Positions 1 to 8,989 of a stretch of DNA of 58,244 bases are shown here, piece after piece. Below the pieces are notes generated by a model, which did not search any database, was not told where the DNA came from, and worked only from the letters and a program-made list of their open reading frames with translations. The stretch is from Candidatus Omnitrophota bacterium (GTDB lineage: Bacteria; Omnitrophota; Gorgyraeia; Zapsychrales; JAHFFX01). The translations under genes and the position numbers were made by a program. Position 1 is the first letter of the stretch. Each line of letters starts with the position of its first letter. The stretch is taken from assembly GCA_023247725.1 (NCBI GenBank), contig JAHFFW010000016.1:1-58244 (forward strand), read 5' to 3'.

Positions 1-101
1 GTGGTAAAGGTGAGCGAAACTAGTGGTAAAGGTTCAGCGAAACTGCTGGTAAAGGTTAGCCGAAATCAGTGGTAAAGGTTCTCCGAAATTGCTGGTAAAG
101 G
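1..101. repeat. Five degenerate ~23-bp direct repeats (TGGTAAAGGTnnnsCGAAAy...), resembling the multi-repeat end of an IS21-like element
   Basis: TGGTAAAGG at 2, 24, 47, 70 and 93 (spacing 22-23 bp), each followed by CGAAA except the last, which runs into the interrupted ORF. Confidence 0.7.
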
Positions 102-245
102 TCCCGCGCGGAACGCAGCCTTATGGCTTTTGGGCATTTCTTCTGAATATTTGAGGGCCTCACTTTCCCCGCTTGAATCAACGTACCATTCAATTCGAAA
201 TTTTTGCCCCTCAAATGCTACATGTTTGCTCTCATCAAAGCTCAT
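66..245 (-). pseudogene. 5' fragment of a Gp49/HigB-like (RelE-superfamily) toxin truncated by the repeat array
   Basis: Manual minus-strand translation MSFDESKHVAFEGQKFRIEWYVDSSGESEALKYSEEMPKSHKAAFRA, then array-derived residues GPLPAISENLYH*. Confidence 0.55.
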
Positions 246-628
246 TTTAAGTGTACCACTTTAGTTGTACATTTGCAAATACTCTTTTGAATATATTTAT
301 GGTCATACTTTCATAACTTATTGCTCGTTAAATCTTTACAATAGCCTTCGCTATTCTCTCCATTGTCATCCTATAACGCATCCATCTGCCAGCCCCAAGT
401 CTGGATGAAAACTTTTTTCTTATCTTGTTGTGTTTCCATGTCTTATGATTTCCAGTCTAAGTGTCCAAAACTGTATGAACCGATGAATGTATACGACGGT
501 AAATTTTCTTAACTCTTTATCTCTCATACATTTGATTTGATTCTTGCCTTTTCAAAAAATATTAAATTTTTAGTCGATTTTTCCATTTTAGGATGTCCAA
601 CTGTCTAAAACTGTAAAGTAAATTTTCA

Positions 629-1081
629 TCAAATTTTATTCCACGGCCAGAGTAGATTGTCACGCAACTTTTGCTCAATATGTTTATAGTCAGTTGTTTT
701 TAAAAACCAAAGTTTTATTTCTTTGCCAGCACGAGCCTCTTTTAGGATTAATTTATTGACGCGACAGTTTGTTTCCTGACCATTGATAAAGCAATTTCTC
801 GGAGAGATCTGCCCGTAACCCATATTGTAGCGCGAGGAAAGATTTTCGCATTCTCCTACGTACTTACATTTTTTGTTGACTATAATTACATAAACGCCGG
901 ATTGCTCAATATCTACTGGGATGCGGAACTGGCAAAATCTTCCTGTGCCATATTTGTTTAATGCAATAGTTTTTCTATTTTTGTACCTGTTTTGTGGTTG
1001 AAGCTGAATAATCCTGCCATTGGTTTTCTTTTTAGGCTTTATTTTGTAGATCAAGACAAAATTGTAGCCGTTTATATTCAT
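629..1081 (-). CDS. GIY-YIG-like nuclease domain protein
   Basis: ORF 150 aa; GVYVIIVNKKCKYVGECENLSSRYNMGYGQISP has GIY..YVG and following Arg signature. Confidence 0.7.
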   Translation of the reverse strand: MNINGYNFVLIYKIKPKKKTNGRIIQLQPQNRYKNRKTIALNKYGTGRFCQFRIPVDIEQSGVYVIIVNKKCKYVGECENLSSRYNMGYGQISPRNCFINGQETNCRVNKLILKEARAGKEIKLWFLKTTDYKHIEQKLRDNLLWPWNKI

Positions 1082-1082
1082 C

Positions 1083-1497
1083 TTATACTTTCACCCGATT
1101 TTTCCATTTCATTAAGTTTTCAATGTCTAAAACTATAAAAACCGGATAACGCCGATAATCGCGTTTTGGCCTGACCCATCCCTTGTGAATCCAATAGTAC
1201 AATGTCTGCCGACGAACTCCCAATAACTGCGTGGCTTGCGTCAAGTTGTATCGCTTTTGTGATCTTTGAACAGCTTTGCGAATGATTTTTCTGTCGCATC
1301 CTTCAACCTGGCTTTCGATTTTCTTCTGATCCCGATCTCGTTTCTCTAACAGCCTTACAAATGTTTTCTTGTCTGCCTCAAACAGAATCTCTAAAACCTG
1401 CTCGACCCTTTGATATTCTTCACTTTTTTCGGGGTAAACGGCAATTATGCTTCCCTGTTTATCATGTAGAACCAGTTCTTTTTTTGAAATTGTTCAT
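1083..1497 (-). pseudogene. HTH (excisionase/Fis-like) DNA-binding protein with a frame disruption in an A7 tract
   Basis: ATG at 1497 reads MNNFKKRTGST*; skipping one A in the 7-nt run (1479-1485) gives MNNFKKELVLHDKQGSIIAVYPEK...RYNLTQATQLLGVRRQTLYYWIHKGWVRPKRDYRRYPVFIVLDIENLMKWKNRVKV*. Confidence 0.6.
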
Positions 1498-1507
1498 AAG
1501 CATCCTT

Positions 1508-3271
1508 TCATTTTTTGTCATTTGGTTGGAAGCCAAGAATCAGATGGAGAGTCAGCCACAGTAAAAAAATACTTGAAGAATTGTTAATATCAGCGGAGGA
1601 CATTAAACCATGACATACCCGATTTCTTAAATTCGGGCCAGTTTTTTCAATCAGAAGAGATCTCATTTCCCAGAGTAAATCTTTGCCAAAAATTTTCTCT
1701 GCTTCAGGATCAGTTAAAAGCTGGTTCAAATCACGTTCCTGCTGCACTCCCTCGCGGACCGCGGTAATTTTTAATTTATTTGCGCCAAATATCAATCTTA
1801 CTGAATTTTCAATCTGTGGAACGATGAGGTGAGTGAACAGTAATAAATCACCTTCAAATCCGGCAATAATTGCCCGCTCATAAATATCTGCCCTATCCTT
1901 CGGCACGAATACGCTTGACGCTATAAATTCCTTTATACCATCTTTCCAAGAGTCGCTTGACTGGACAACTAAATCAATGCCCCGTTTTAGGGTAGTGCTT
2001 GCTGACAGACTTTGCCCCAGATTGTAACCCCGGACGGCGTGAGCTTTAATACTCTCTTCATAGTTATCTGTCATGCCCGGAATTGTGGCTGCCACATTGC
2101 CTTCTTCTGTAAATATTTGCGTGTTAAATAAACCCTGCAACGGGTGTTCCTTCAGCATTTTCTTTGCGGATTCTTCTTCATGCGCATACGAAAAGGGAGT
2201 AACCAAGATTGCAAATGCCTCAATCACCGCAATCCCCGTTTTGTTCCCGATTCCTTCATCTGCGATATTCAATAAAGGGGCAGCATCAATGAGCGGACTG
2301 GTAATCGCCTTCATTTGCCCAAGAGCCATTTTATTTGCTTCTTTTAATTCATGCACCAATTGTTCAGCCTTTGCACTATTCCCTGCCTCACGATAAGCAT
2401 AAATAGCTTTCTCAAGTCTGTGGGCTAAATTAAATCCATCACCGCCTCCAGGCGTCTTAAAAGACCTTGCTTCATCTTCCCAATGTTTGGCAAGAGCTAA
2501 TTTCGCCTGTTTTGCTTTTTCTGTTTGATTTGCTAGTTCATAACACTTTGCCGCTAATTTGTAATATTTTCGCGGAGCATCGCATCCAGGAGAAATTGGA
2601 AATCCCTTTGCAATAGCCACTGCTTTATCGCCCAAGTCATTCCAATCATCAGCAAGTTTATTTTCTATAATGAGTCCAAGTAATGTAGCCGGCCAATAAT
2701 CTTGCCTATCTGTGAAGCATTTTGTTCTTCCATCTTCAAAAAGCTGTAACAGTTTTTGTTTGATAATTTGCCGCTCTTGTGCTTTCTCTCCTAGCTCCAT
2801 TGCGATTTGGGTGCTTCTTTTGAGCCACTCACTTTTAGGCACCCATGTTTCATCATTATCCTCATCAACAGATTGCAAGTAAGCTTTTATTGTCCTTTGG
2901 GCATACAAAAAATTCTTTTTACGTATCCAGAGAACGTCACAGATTCTTGCGACAAAAGCGGGGTTATCTATTCCTTCAAGAGTTTCTTCTAATTGTGCTA
3001 ATTCCGCACTAGTTAAGTCTTCGGGTATAAGAGTTCTTCCTTGCGGTCCTGACATAAGTGGTCCAAAAGGTTGCCCTTTAGCAAACTGGAAATACATTGA
3101 GAAGACTCCCCATAATAGCCGCATGAATTTTTCTAATTCTTGATCTCCTGCCTTTTGGGCGGCGTCTTGTATTTGCCGGAATGCCGACAAGAAATCAGGC
3201 ATTTTCTGGTTTTTAACAGCCGATACAGCATCTTTGCAAGCTTCCAATAATCGTTTATCCATTGTAATCAT
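1508..3271 (-). CDS. Large helical protein with C-terminal DUF4209/HEPN-like region
   Basis: 587 aa ORF; C-terminus ...GPNLRNRVCHGLMSS contains an R-x4-H motif typical of HEPN-type domains. Confidence 0.6.
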   Translation of the reverse strand: MITMDKRLLEACKDAVSAVKNQKMPDFLSAFRQIQDAAQKAGDQELEKFMRLLWGVFSMYFQFAKGQPFGPLMSGPQGRTLIPEDLTSAELAQLEETLEGIDNPAFVARICDVLWIRKKNFLYAQRTIKAYLQSVDEDNDETWVPKSEWLKRSTQIAMELGEKAQERQIIKQKLLQLFEDGRTKCFTDRQDYWPATLLGLIIENKLADDWNDLGDKAVAIAKGFPISPGCDAPRKYYKLAAKCYELANQTEKAKQAKLALAKHWEDEARSFKTPGGGDGFNLAHRLEKAIYAYREAGNSAKAEQLVHELKEANKMALGQMKAITSPLIDAAPLLNIADEGIGNKTGIAVIEAFAILVTPFSYAHEEESAKKMLKEHPLQGLFNTQIFTEEGNVAATIPGMTDNYEESIKAHAVRGYNLGQSLSASTTLKRGIDLVVQSSDSWKDGIKEFIASSVFVPKDRADIYERAIIAGFEGDLLLFTHLIVPQIENSVRLIFGANKLKITAVREGVQQERDLNQLLTDPEAEKIFGKDLLWEMRSLLIEKTGPNLRNRVCHGLMSSADINNSSSIFLLWLTLHLILGFQPNDKK

Positions 3272-3282
3272 TGAGTAGGGGA

Positions 3283-3720
3283 TTACTTTTCTTGCGCTTT
3301 GATATTCTCTTCTTTCAATTGAATATCCAGTAAGTCCAAATCTTTCTGTTTAATCCACAGATCCCTCCGCATTGCCAAGACAACATTTAAGAAATTATTT
3401 CGTGTTGGTGATTCAATAAAAATTTTTGCTGCCCGTATGACTTCTTTCGAGGCATAGAGCAACATTTCATGGTACTCTGCCTTTAAGTATTCCATTACGT
3501 CTTCCGCTGAGGCGATATCCGGCTGTCGACTAGAAAGATATTTGATGTTTTTGGGTTTTTAAAATACGTCCATGTACAAAAGCATGCTTTTGTATCGTTT
3601 CTGCTTTTGTTCCAATTTTTGAAACTCAATCTCCTTCGACTTGTTAAATAATGCGGTGATTATCCCCCCGATACCGATAATGCCAAGAAAGGAAAGTATG
3701 AGTTGAGTTATTGTTTCCAT
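3283..3720 (-). pseudogene. Small membrane-anchored protein with internal in-frame TAA
   Basis: METITQLILSFLGIIGIGGIITALFNKSKEIEFQKLEQKQKRYKSMLLYMDVF*KPKNIKYLSSRQPDIASAEDVMEYLKAEYHEMLLYASKEVIR...; same frame before and after the stop at 3559-3561. Confidence 0.6.
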
Positions 3721-3973
3721 AGCGAAATTATGCAGAGCAGTTTTTATATATTTTTCTCACAACCCCTTCACTCCAAACCATTTATCTTCTTCAAAATCCC
3801 TAAAATCGTCGTACGGTACTTCACCAACGGTCAGCCATAGGTTTGCACAAAAACTTTTTTGCTCGGCGAATTTTGGATCGTCTACTTTCCTTTAAATGTA
3901 CGATAATCGACCCGAAGAGATCAAAAACTTTCATAAAGCGTCTACGTTCCTGCTTTCCTGAGCATTGCAGAGG

Positions 3974-4201
3974 CTATTTGCTTATCAGGAACACGGTGCT
4001 CCTGTTTTCAAAGTTGCTACGTCCCTGTCGGGTTGGCCAGCCACCGCTGCTTCTCCAATTTGGTTTCTTGGGCTGCACTAAGGAGAACTTTTTTAGGCTA
4101 TCTTCCCTCGTGCCTTGCGCGCTTACTCCGCTGACAAAAAGAAAAACTACGCACGACGCAACCGCCGCAGGCAAAATAAACTTTTGTCGATTAGAACGCA
4201 T
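3974..4201 (-). CDS. Small putative secreted protein
   Basis: 75 aa ORF with signal-peptide-like N-terminus (MRSNRQKFILPAAVASCVVFLFVSGVSAQG) and GGAGGA ribosome-binding site upstream. Confidence 0.35.
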   Translation of the reverse strand: MRSNRQKFILPAAVASCVVFLFVSGVSAQGTREDSLKKFSLVQPKKPNWRSSGGWPTRQGRSNFENRSTVFLISK

Positions 4202-4254
4202 CGTTATTAGTCCTCCCTATTGATTGAAATTTCATCACTCTGAGAGTCCGCACG

Positions 4255-4287
4255 GAACCGTATGAGGAGTTTTCCTTCATACGGCTC
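4255..4287 (-). ncRNA. 33-nt hairpin resembling group II intron domain V (possible relic)
   Basis: Minus strand GAGCCGTATGAAGGAAAACTCCTCATACGGTTC: AGC near 5' end, GTTC at 3' end, near-canonical length, but no clear canonical 3' bulge. Confidence 0.3.
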
Positions 4288-4414
4288 TTCGGTTGAACCT
4301 TTATTTAACCGATGACAAAGTGTAGATGGTGTGATAGATCTTTGGCATCGGGTTAAGGGGACAGGCTAATTTTTCAATTTTTTTGCCAAGGATATTTTTC
4401 GTTGAGGATTTCGC

Positions 4415-5475
4415 TCATATTTTATTCAAAAGACCTAGGACAATCCAGATAAATACCCCGGTTAAAACCAAATTGAATGCCAGGCTCAAGACCGCGAGAT
4501 TATTTTCGTACCCGCTAAATCCATATCCTAGGCCGATCAGTAAAACCGCTGCTCCCACTTCTCCTCGAGGAAACATGGCCACACTTAAGGCAGCCGTTCC
4601 CGCCAGGAGGCTTCCTGACGGTAACAGAGAAAACAAAACGATTTCCCCAAATTCGATAAAAACGTAAGGATGACAATGTGCCAAAATGTTTGCAGGAATC
4701 CAAAAGAACCGATGGCAACCTTCGGAAACGAAAAACCCACGAGGAACATGAAGAGACCTTTGATGGCCGTGTCCAATTTGACAAATGTGCGCGGCGCTGG
4801 TTTTTGTTCATGATCGGGCGAACGCATAAGGCATCCCCACATGAAGGCAGGAATAAGAACCTCGAGGTGGATGTGAGTGGCATGCTTGAGGAAGAAGAGG
4901 ATTCCGGTTAAACCCAAGGCATAGAACAATAGCCAACCTTCGGAAACCGGCCAGGCAATCGTATTTTGCCAGTGAAAGGACACGAATAAAAAAAGCGAGA
5001 TGAGAACAAGTAAGGCGATCGATTCCCATTGAAGACCACCGATCACAACTTGCAGCGGCGTCAAAAAAAGGATGGTGACCAGATCATCCAGGACCGCCAA
5101 CACCCGTGCCTTTTTGAAAACCCAGGTCGCGCTTAAGCCCGCCGCCTGCATCATGGAAAAAAGTACTCCGGCCGAAGTGGGCGCACAGGAAAGCCCGGCG
5201 ACCAGAGCCGGTTTCCAAGGGCCATGAAAGAATAGCAAGAAATAACCAAACCAGAGGAATGCTGGAACTGCGGCCACCGCCGAGGCGACGGCCGTATCCC
5301 AGCCATAACTGCTCATCACCCTTTTCTCAACGGAAAATTCCAGTCCCACCTCCATCATGATATAAGCCAGACACACTGAGGCCAGAAGCGTCAAAGGCTC
5401 ACGCAGGACGGAAACATCAAATATCTGTCCAAAGATAATTCAAAGAAGTAGCAGGAAAGAAAAAAGCAGAATCAT
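4415..5475 (-). pseudogene. Cation:proton antiporter (CPA2-like), disrupted
   Basis: MILLFSFLLLL*IIFGQIFDVSVLREPLTLLASVCLAYIMMEVGLEFSVEK... in-frame TGA at 5440-5442; frame change near 4588-4596 joins ...CYRQEASWRERL to ALSVAMFPRGEVGAAVLLIGLGYG... Confidence 0.65.
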
Positions 5476-5772
5476 TTATCCCCCCGCTACTGATCCAACA
5501 ATGAGAAATGGTTCTTGCCCCGAAGCGACCGCATCTGGTAACGGAAGATCAGGTGATCCAAGGGAAAGGTCTTCCTTGCAAACAAAGAATCGCAGGAAAG
5601 GTCGGCGCTTTTGCGTGACATGATCCCGAATGGTCCCACGCAGCATGGGATAACGCGCTTCCAGGGCATCAAGCACCGAGCGCTGCGTTATCTGGCCTTG
5701 GACCTCTAGAATGACCTCGCCATCGACGTGCGCGAGGATTTTGAGATGGGAAGGAAGAATGACGCGAATCAT
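5476..5772 (-). CDS. MoaD/ThiS-family ubiquitin-like sulfur carrier
   Basis: 98 aa beta-grasp-like ORF ending exactly in -GG. Confidence 0.7.
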   Translation of the reverse strand: MIRVILPSHLKILAHVDGEVILEVQGQITQRSVLDALEARYPMLRGTIRDHVTQKRRPFLRFFVCKEDLSLGSPDLPLPDAVASGQEPFLIVGSVAGG

Positions 5773-5882
5773 TTTTCTTTAGAGAAACCAAGAGTCACAA
5801 GTCACCAGTCACAACGTCACCAGTTATTTTGACAGGTTGCAAGAGAAGTATTTCTTGTGACATGTGACCTATGAATCAACGC

Positions 5883-6272
5883 TTACTTGATCAGTCCAGA
5901 CTTTGTCTCCGGGCGTGGAGATTTCTTCAGTTCCTCGATTTCTTTCAATATCTGAGTCTGCTGGTCTTCCAAGGCTTTCAAGCGTTCGTCGGTTTCTTTA
6001 AACCGTCGCGCCATATATTCCTTGGTGCCTTCCACGATGACTTGAGCGCCGACCTTGCGGGTCTTGGCACCCTGTGGCACGACGAGTTTTCCGCTACCGC
6101 CGATCTGAACTTCTTCCATGCCTTCGGGTATTTCCAAATTCGAGGAAATCCTTTGGCCTTCGTAGAATTCCGGGTTTAAGTCCTCTTCTGTGGCCGGGGT
6201 TCCTTCTTGGTTTTGGGCCAAGGCGATGGCGGAGAAAAAAAACAGTAAACTTAAAACAAAATGGATTTTCAT
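5883..6272 (-). CDS. Hypothetical secreted protein with C-terminal coiled coil
   Basis: Start moved to MKIHFVLSLLFFFSAIALAQ signal peptide within the 170-aa ORF. Confidence 0.55.
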   Translation of the reverse strand: MKIHFVLSLLFFFSAIALAQNQEGTPATEEDLNPEFYEGQRISSNLEIPEGMEEVQIGGSGKLVVPQGAKTRKVGAQVIVEGTKEYMARRFKETDERLKALEDQQTQILKEIEELKKSPRPETKSGLIK

Positions 6273-6384
6273 GGAGTCCTTGTCACCGGAGATTGTCACC
6301 GATCTTGGATTAGATAATTTGCAACCATATTTCTGAAGATCTGTCTTTGGACTGTGACTTGTGACTTTGTGACGTGTGACTTGG

Positions 6385-7557
6385 TTATTTTTCAAACGCC
6401 TGCGCCTCTACCGACAACACCGCCGGAAGATCATGGACAATCGTTTCCCAGCTGTCGCCACTGTCGCGCGAACCATAGACTTGTCCCCCGGTCGTGCCAA
6501 AATAAACGCCGCAGGAATCCAGGGGGTCAACCGCCATAGCGTCGCGCAAAATATTGACGTAACAATCGCGCTGCGGCAGACCCTTGGTCAAGGGCTCCCA
6601 TTCGTTTCCGGCCGTGCGGCTGCGGTACACGCGCAGTTTTCCATCGAGTGGATAATGTTCTGAATCGCTTTTCATAGGAACGATATAAACCGTTTGTGGC
6701 TCATGGGCGTGAACTTCAATGGGAAATCCGAAATCCGTCGGCAGGTTCCCACTCACCTCATTCCACAATTGACCGGCATTATCGCTACGCATCACATCCC
6801 AATGCTTTTGCATATACAAAACATCGGGTCGCGCCGGATGCATGGCAATCCGGTGAACGCAATGGCCAATCTCTGCGGTCGGATCAGGAATGTATTGGGA
6901 TTTCAAACCTTGGTTGATCGGCTGCCAAGTCTTTCCGCCGTCATCGGTGCGAAAGGCGCCGGCGGCCGAGATGGCGATATAAATGCGTTTCGGATTTTTG
7001 GGGTCGAGAAGAATGGTATGAAGACACATGCCGCCGGCGCCGGGAGCCCATTTTGATCCAGTCTTGTGTCCGCGCAGGCCCGCCAATTCCTGCCATGACT
7101 TTCCCCCATTTTTGGTGACGAATAAAGCTGCATCTTCCACACCGGCATAAACCATATCCGGATCGGTTAAAGAAGGTTCGAGATGCCAAACCCGTTTAAA
7201 TTCCCAGGGGTGTTGGGTGCCGTCGTACCATTGGTGGGTTGTGAGGGGTTTGGCCGAGGTGTCATAAAAAAATTTATTGCTTATTCCGGCTGGCGGAGCA
7301 GAGGGATCAGGCATCTTCTCGCCTCCCGGCGTATTCCATGTCTTTCCACCGTCATCCGAACGCTGGATGATTTGGCCGAACCAGGCGCTCGTTTGCGAAG
7401 CGTAGATTCGATTCGGGTCAACCGGTGATCCCTTCATATGGTAAACTTCCCATCCGCCGAAAAATGGTCCTTGCACATTCCACTTTTTGCGCTTTCAATC
7501 GGAACTAAGAATGAATGCGCCTTTGCGCGTTCCCACCAAAACCCTGACCTTGCTCAT
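6385..7557 (-). pseudogene. BNR/sialidase-like beta-propeller protein with internal TGA
   Basis: [54 protein letters not shown]...; in-frame TGA at 7495-7497; repeated DDGGKTW BNR motifs. Confidence 0.7.
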
Positions 7558-7780
7558 CCTGACCTCCCTTTTTGCGATGCCTTAACTTTTCACTGGGTGG
7601 AATTATACAAGTTTATCCCTGGCAAATCCATGATGAATTTGTTCCAAACGATTTTTCCTGCGTGGCCCTTCTCTCACCCCCGGGGTGAGAGTGAGAGGGT
7701 TCGATCATTTGGCTTTGCATTTTGGTTTTTTTGACTACAATACATTTGTCCGTGAACGAGCATCCCAAAGGAATTTTATA

Positions 7781-8923
7781 ATGGAAAATCCGATCGATCA
7801 GTTTTCCGCAGGTGAAAAAATCCGGTACGCGCGCCAAATGATTCTGCCCATGATCGGTCAAGCCGGACAGTTGAAGCTGAAAAAGGCGCGCGTTCTCATC
7901 GTCGGCGCCGGAGGTTTGGGCTCATCGCCGGCGATTTACCTGGCGGCGGCCGGTGTCGGAACGATTGGTCTCATTGATCCCGATGCCGTTTCCTTATCCA
8001 ATTTGCATCGGCAGATCCTCCATGATACTTCGGACATCGACAAACCCAAGGTTGATTCCGCCTATGAAAAACTTAAAAAGATCAATCCCTACGTCAACAT
8101 CGATACGCATCAGAAAAAGCTGAATGCTGAGAATACCCAGACCGTCTGCGCCGATTATGATTTGGTCATCGATGGAACCGATAACCTTCCCTCCCGGTAT
8201 TTGATCAATGATGCCTGCTTCTTTTTAAGGAAGAATTTTCTTTTTGGAGGGGTATTCCAGTTTGAAGGACAAGTGAGCATGTTTGGCGCCGGTGGACCAT
8301 GTTATCGTTGCATCTTCCGTGAGCTTCCGCCGCAAAATGAAATGCCTTCCTGCGCCGAGGCCGGGGTCATGGGAGTTGTGCCAGGAATCATTGGACTCAT
8401 GCAGGCCAATGAGGCGATCAAGTGGATTTGTCAGATGGGTGAAACGCTCTTAGGACGACTTCTGATCTTTGATGCGTTGGCGACGCGTTGGCGCGAGGTC
8501 AAAGTCAAAAAAGACCCGGGGTGCCCGCTTTGCGGGAATCATCCGACGATTCATACTTTAGAAGAATACAACTGGCCGTGCGCGGCGGAAACTTCAGCGG
8601 CACCTATTCAGGAAATCCCTGTTCGGGATTTGAAGAAATTGCGTGATGCGGACCCGGAACTTTATTTACTCGATGTGCGGGAAAAAGTTGAATGGGATAT
8701 CGCTTGCATCGAAGGCGCGCATCTGAAACCATCCAGTATTTTAAAACAGAATTTTGTGGATATTCCGAAGGACAGACCAGTTTACTGCTTTTGTAAGCTC
8801 GGCGGCCGCAGCGTAAAGGCCGTTGAGTTTTTGAAATCTCAAGGCTATTCGAATGTGATCAAGGTCAAGGGAGGAATTCAAGCGTGGGCTGAAGAAGTTG
8901 ATCCGAAGGTTCCGCGATATTAA
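7781..8923 (+). CDS. ThiF/MoeB-family adenylyltransferase with C-terminal rhodanese domain
   Basis: Nucleotide-binding VLIVGAGGLGSSPAIYLAAAGVG, CxxC pairs CYRC/CPLC, CAEAGVMG, and rhodanese loop CKLGGRS. Confidence 0.9.
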   Translation: MENPIDQFSAGEKIRYARQMILPMIGQAGQLKLKKARVLIVGAGGLGSSPAIYLAAAGVGTIGLIDPDAVSLSNLHRQILHDTSDIDKPKVDSAYEKLKKINPYVNIDTHQKKLNAENTQTVCADYDLVIDGTDNLPSRYLINDACFFLRKNFLFGGVFQFEGQVSMFGAGGPCYRCIFRELPPQNEMPSCAEAGVMGVVPGIIGLMQANEAIKWICQMGETLLGRLLIFDALATRWREVKVKKDPGCPLCGNHPTIHTLEEYNWPCAAETSAAPIQEIPVRDLKKLRDADPELYLLDVREKVEWDIACIEGAHLKPSSILKQNFVDIPKDRPVYCFCKLGGRSVKAVEFLKSQGYSNVIKVKGGIQAWAEEVDPKVPRY

Positions 8924-8939
8924 TTATTTTTGATGCGAA

Positions 8940-8985
8940 GGCGGGGGCCAGCCGTTTTGGGGCTGGCCCCTGCCTGATTTTTAGT
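8940..8985. terminator. Strong hairpin between convergent genes
   Basis: GGCGGGGGCCAGCC / GGCTGGCCCCTGCC stem followed by TGATTTTTA. Confidence 0.75.
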
Positions 8986-8989
8986 AAAA

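Noticed and set aside
1-101. Possible CRISPR array
   Set aside because: Repeat units are contiguous (~23 bp period) with no unique spacers and no cas genes nearby
311-439. Minus-strand small ORF METQQDKKKVFIQTWGWQMDAL*DDNGENSEGYCKDLTSNKL
   Set aside because: Protein-like but very short with an internal TAG at 371-373 and no recognised family; insufficient support
3843-4223. 126-aa plus-strand ORF
   Set aside because: Overlaps the better supported minus-strand ORF with RBS and signal peptide; no family resemblance
4415-7557. UGA reassignment (Gly or Trp) to explain in-frame TGA codons
   Set aside because: Several intact housekeeping genes in the window end in TGA (e.g. gshB, DAACS transporter, grxD), and other disrupted genes have TAA or frameshifts
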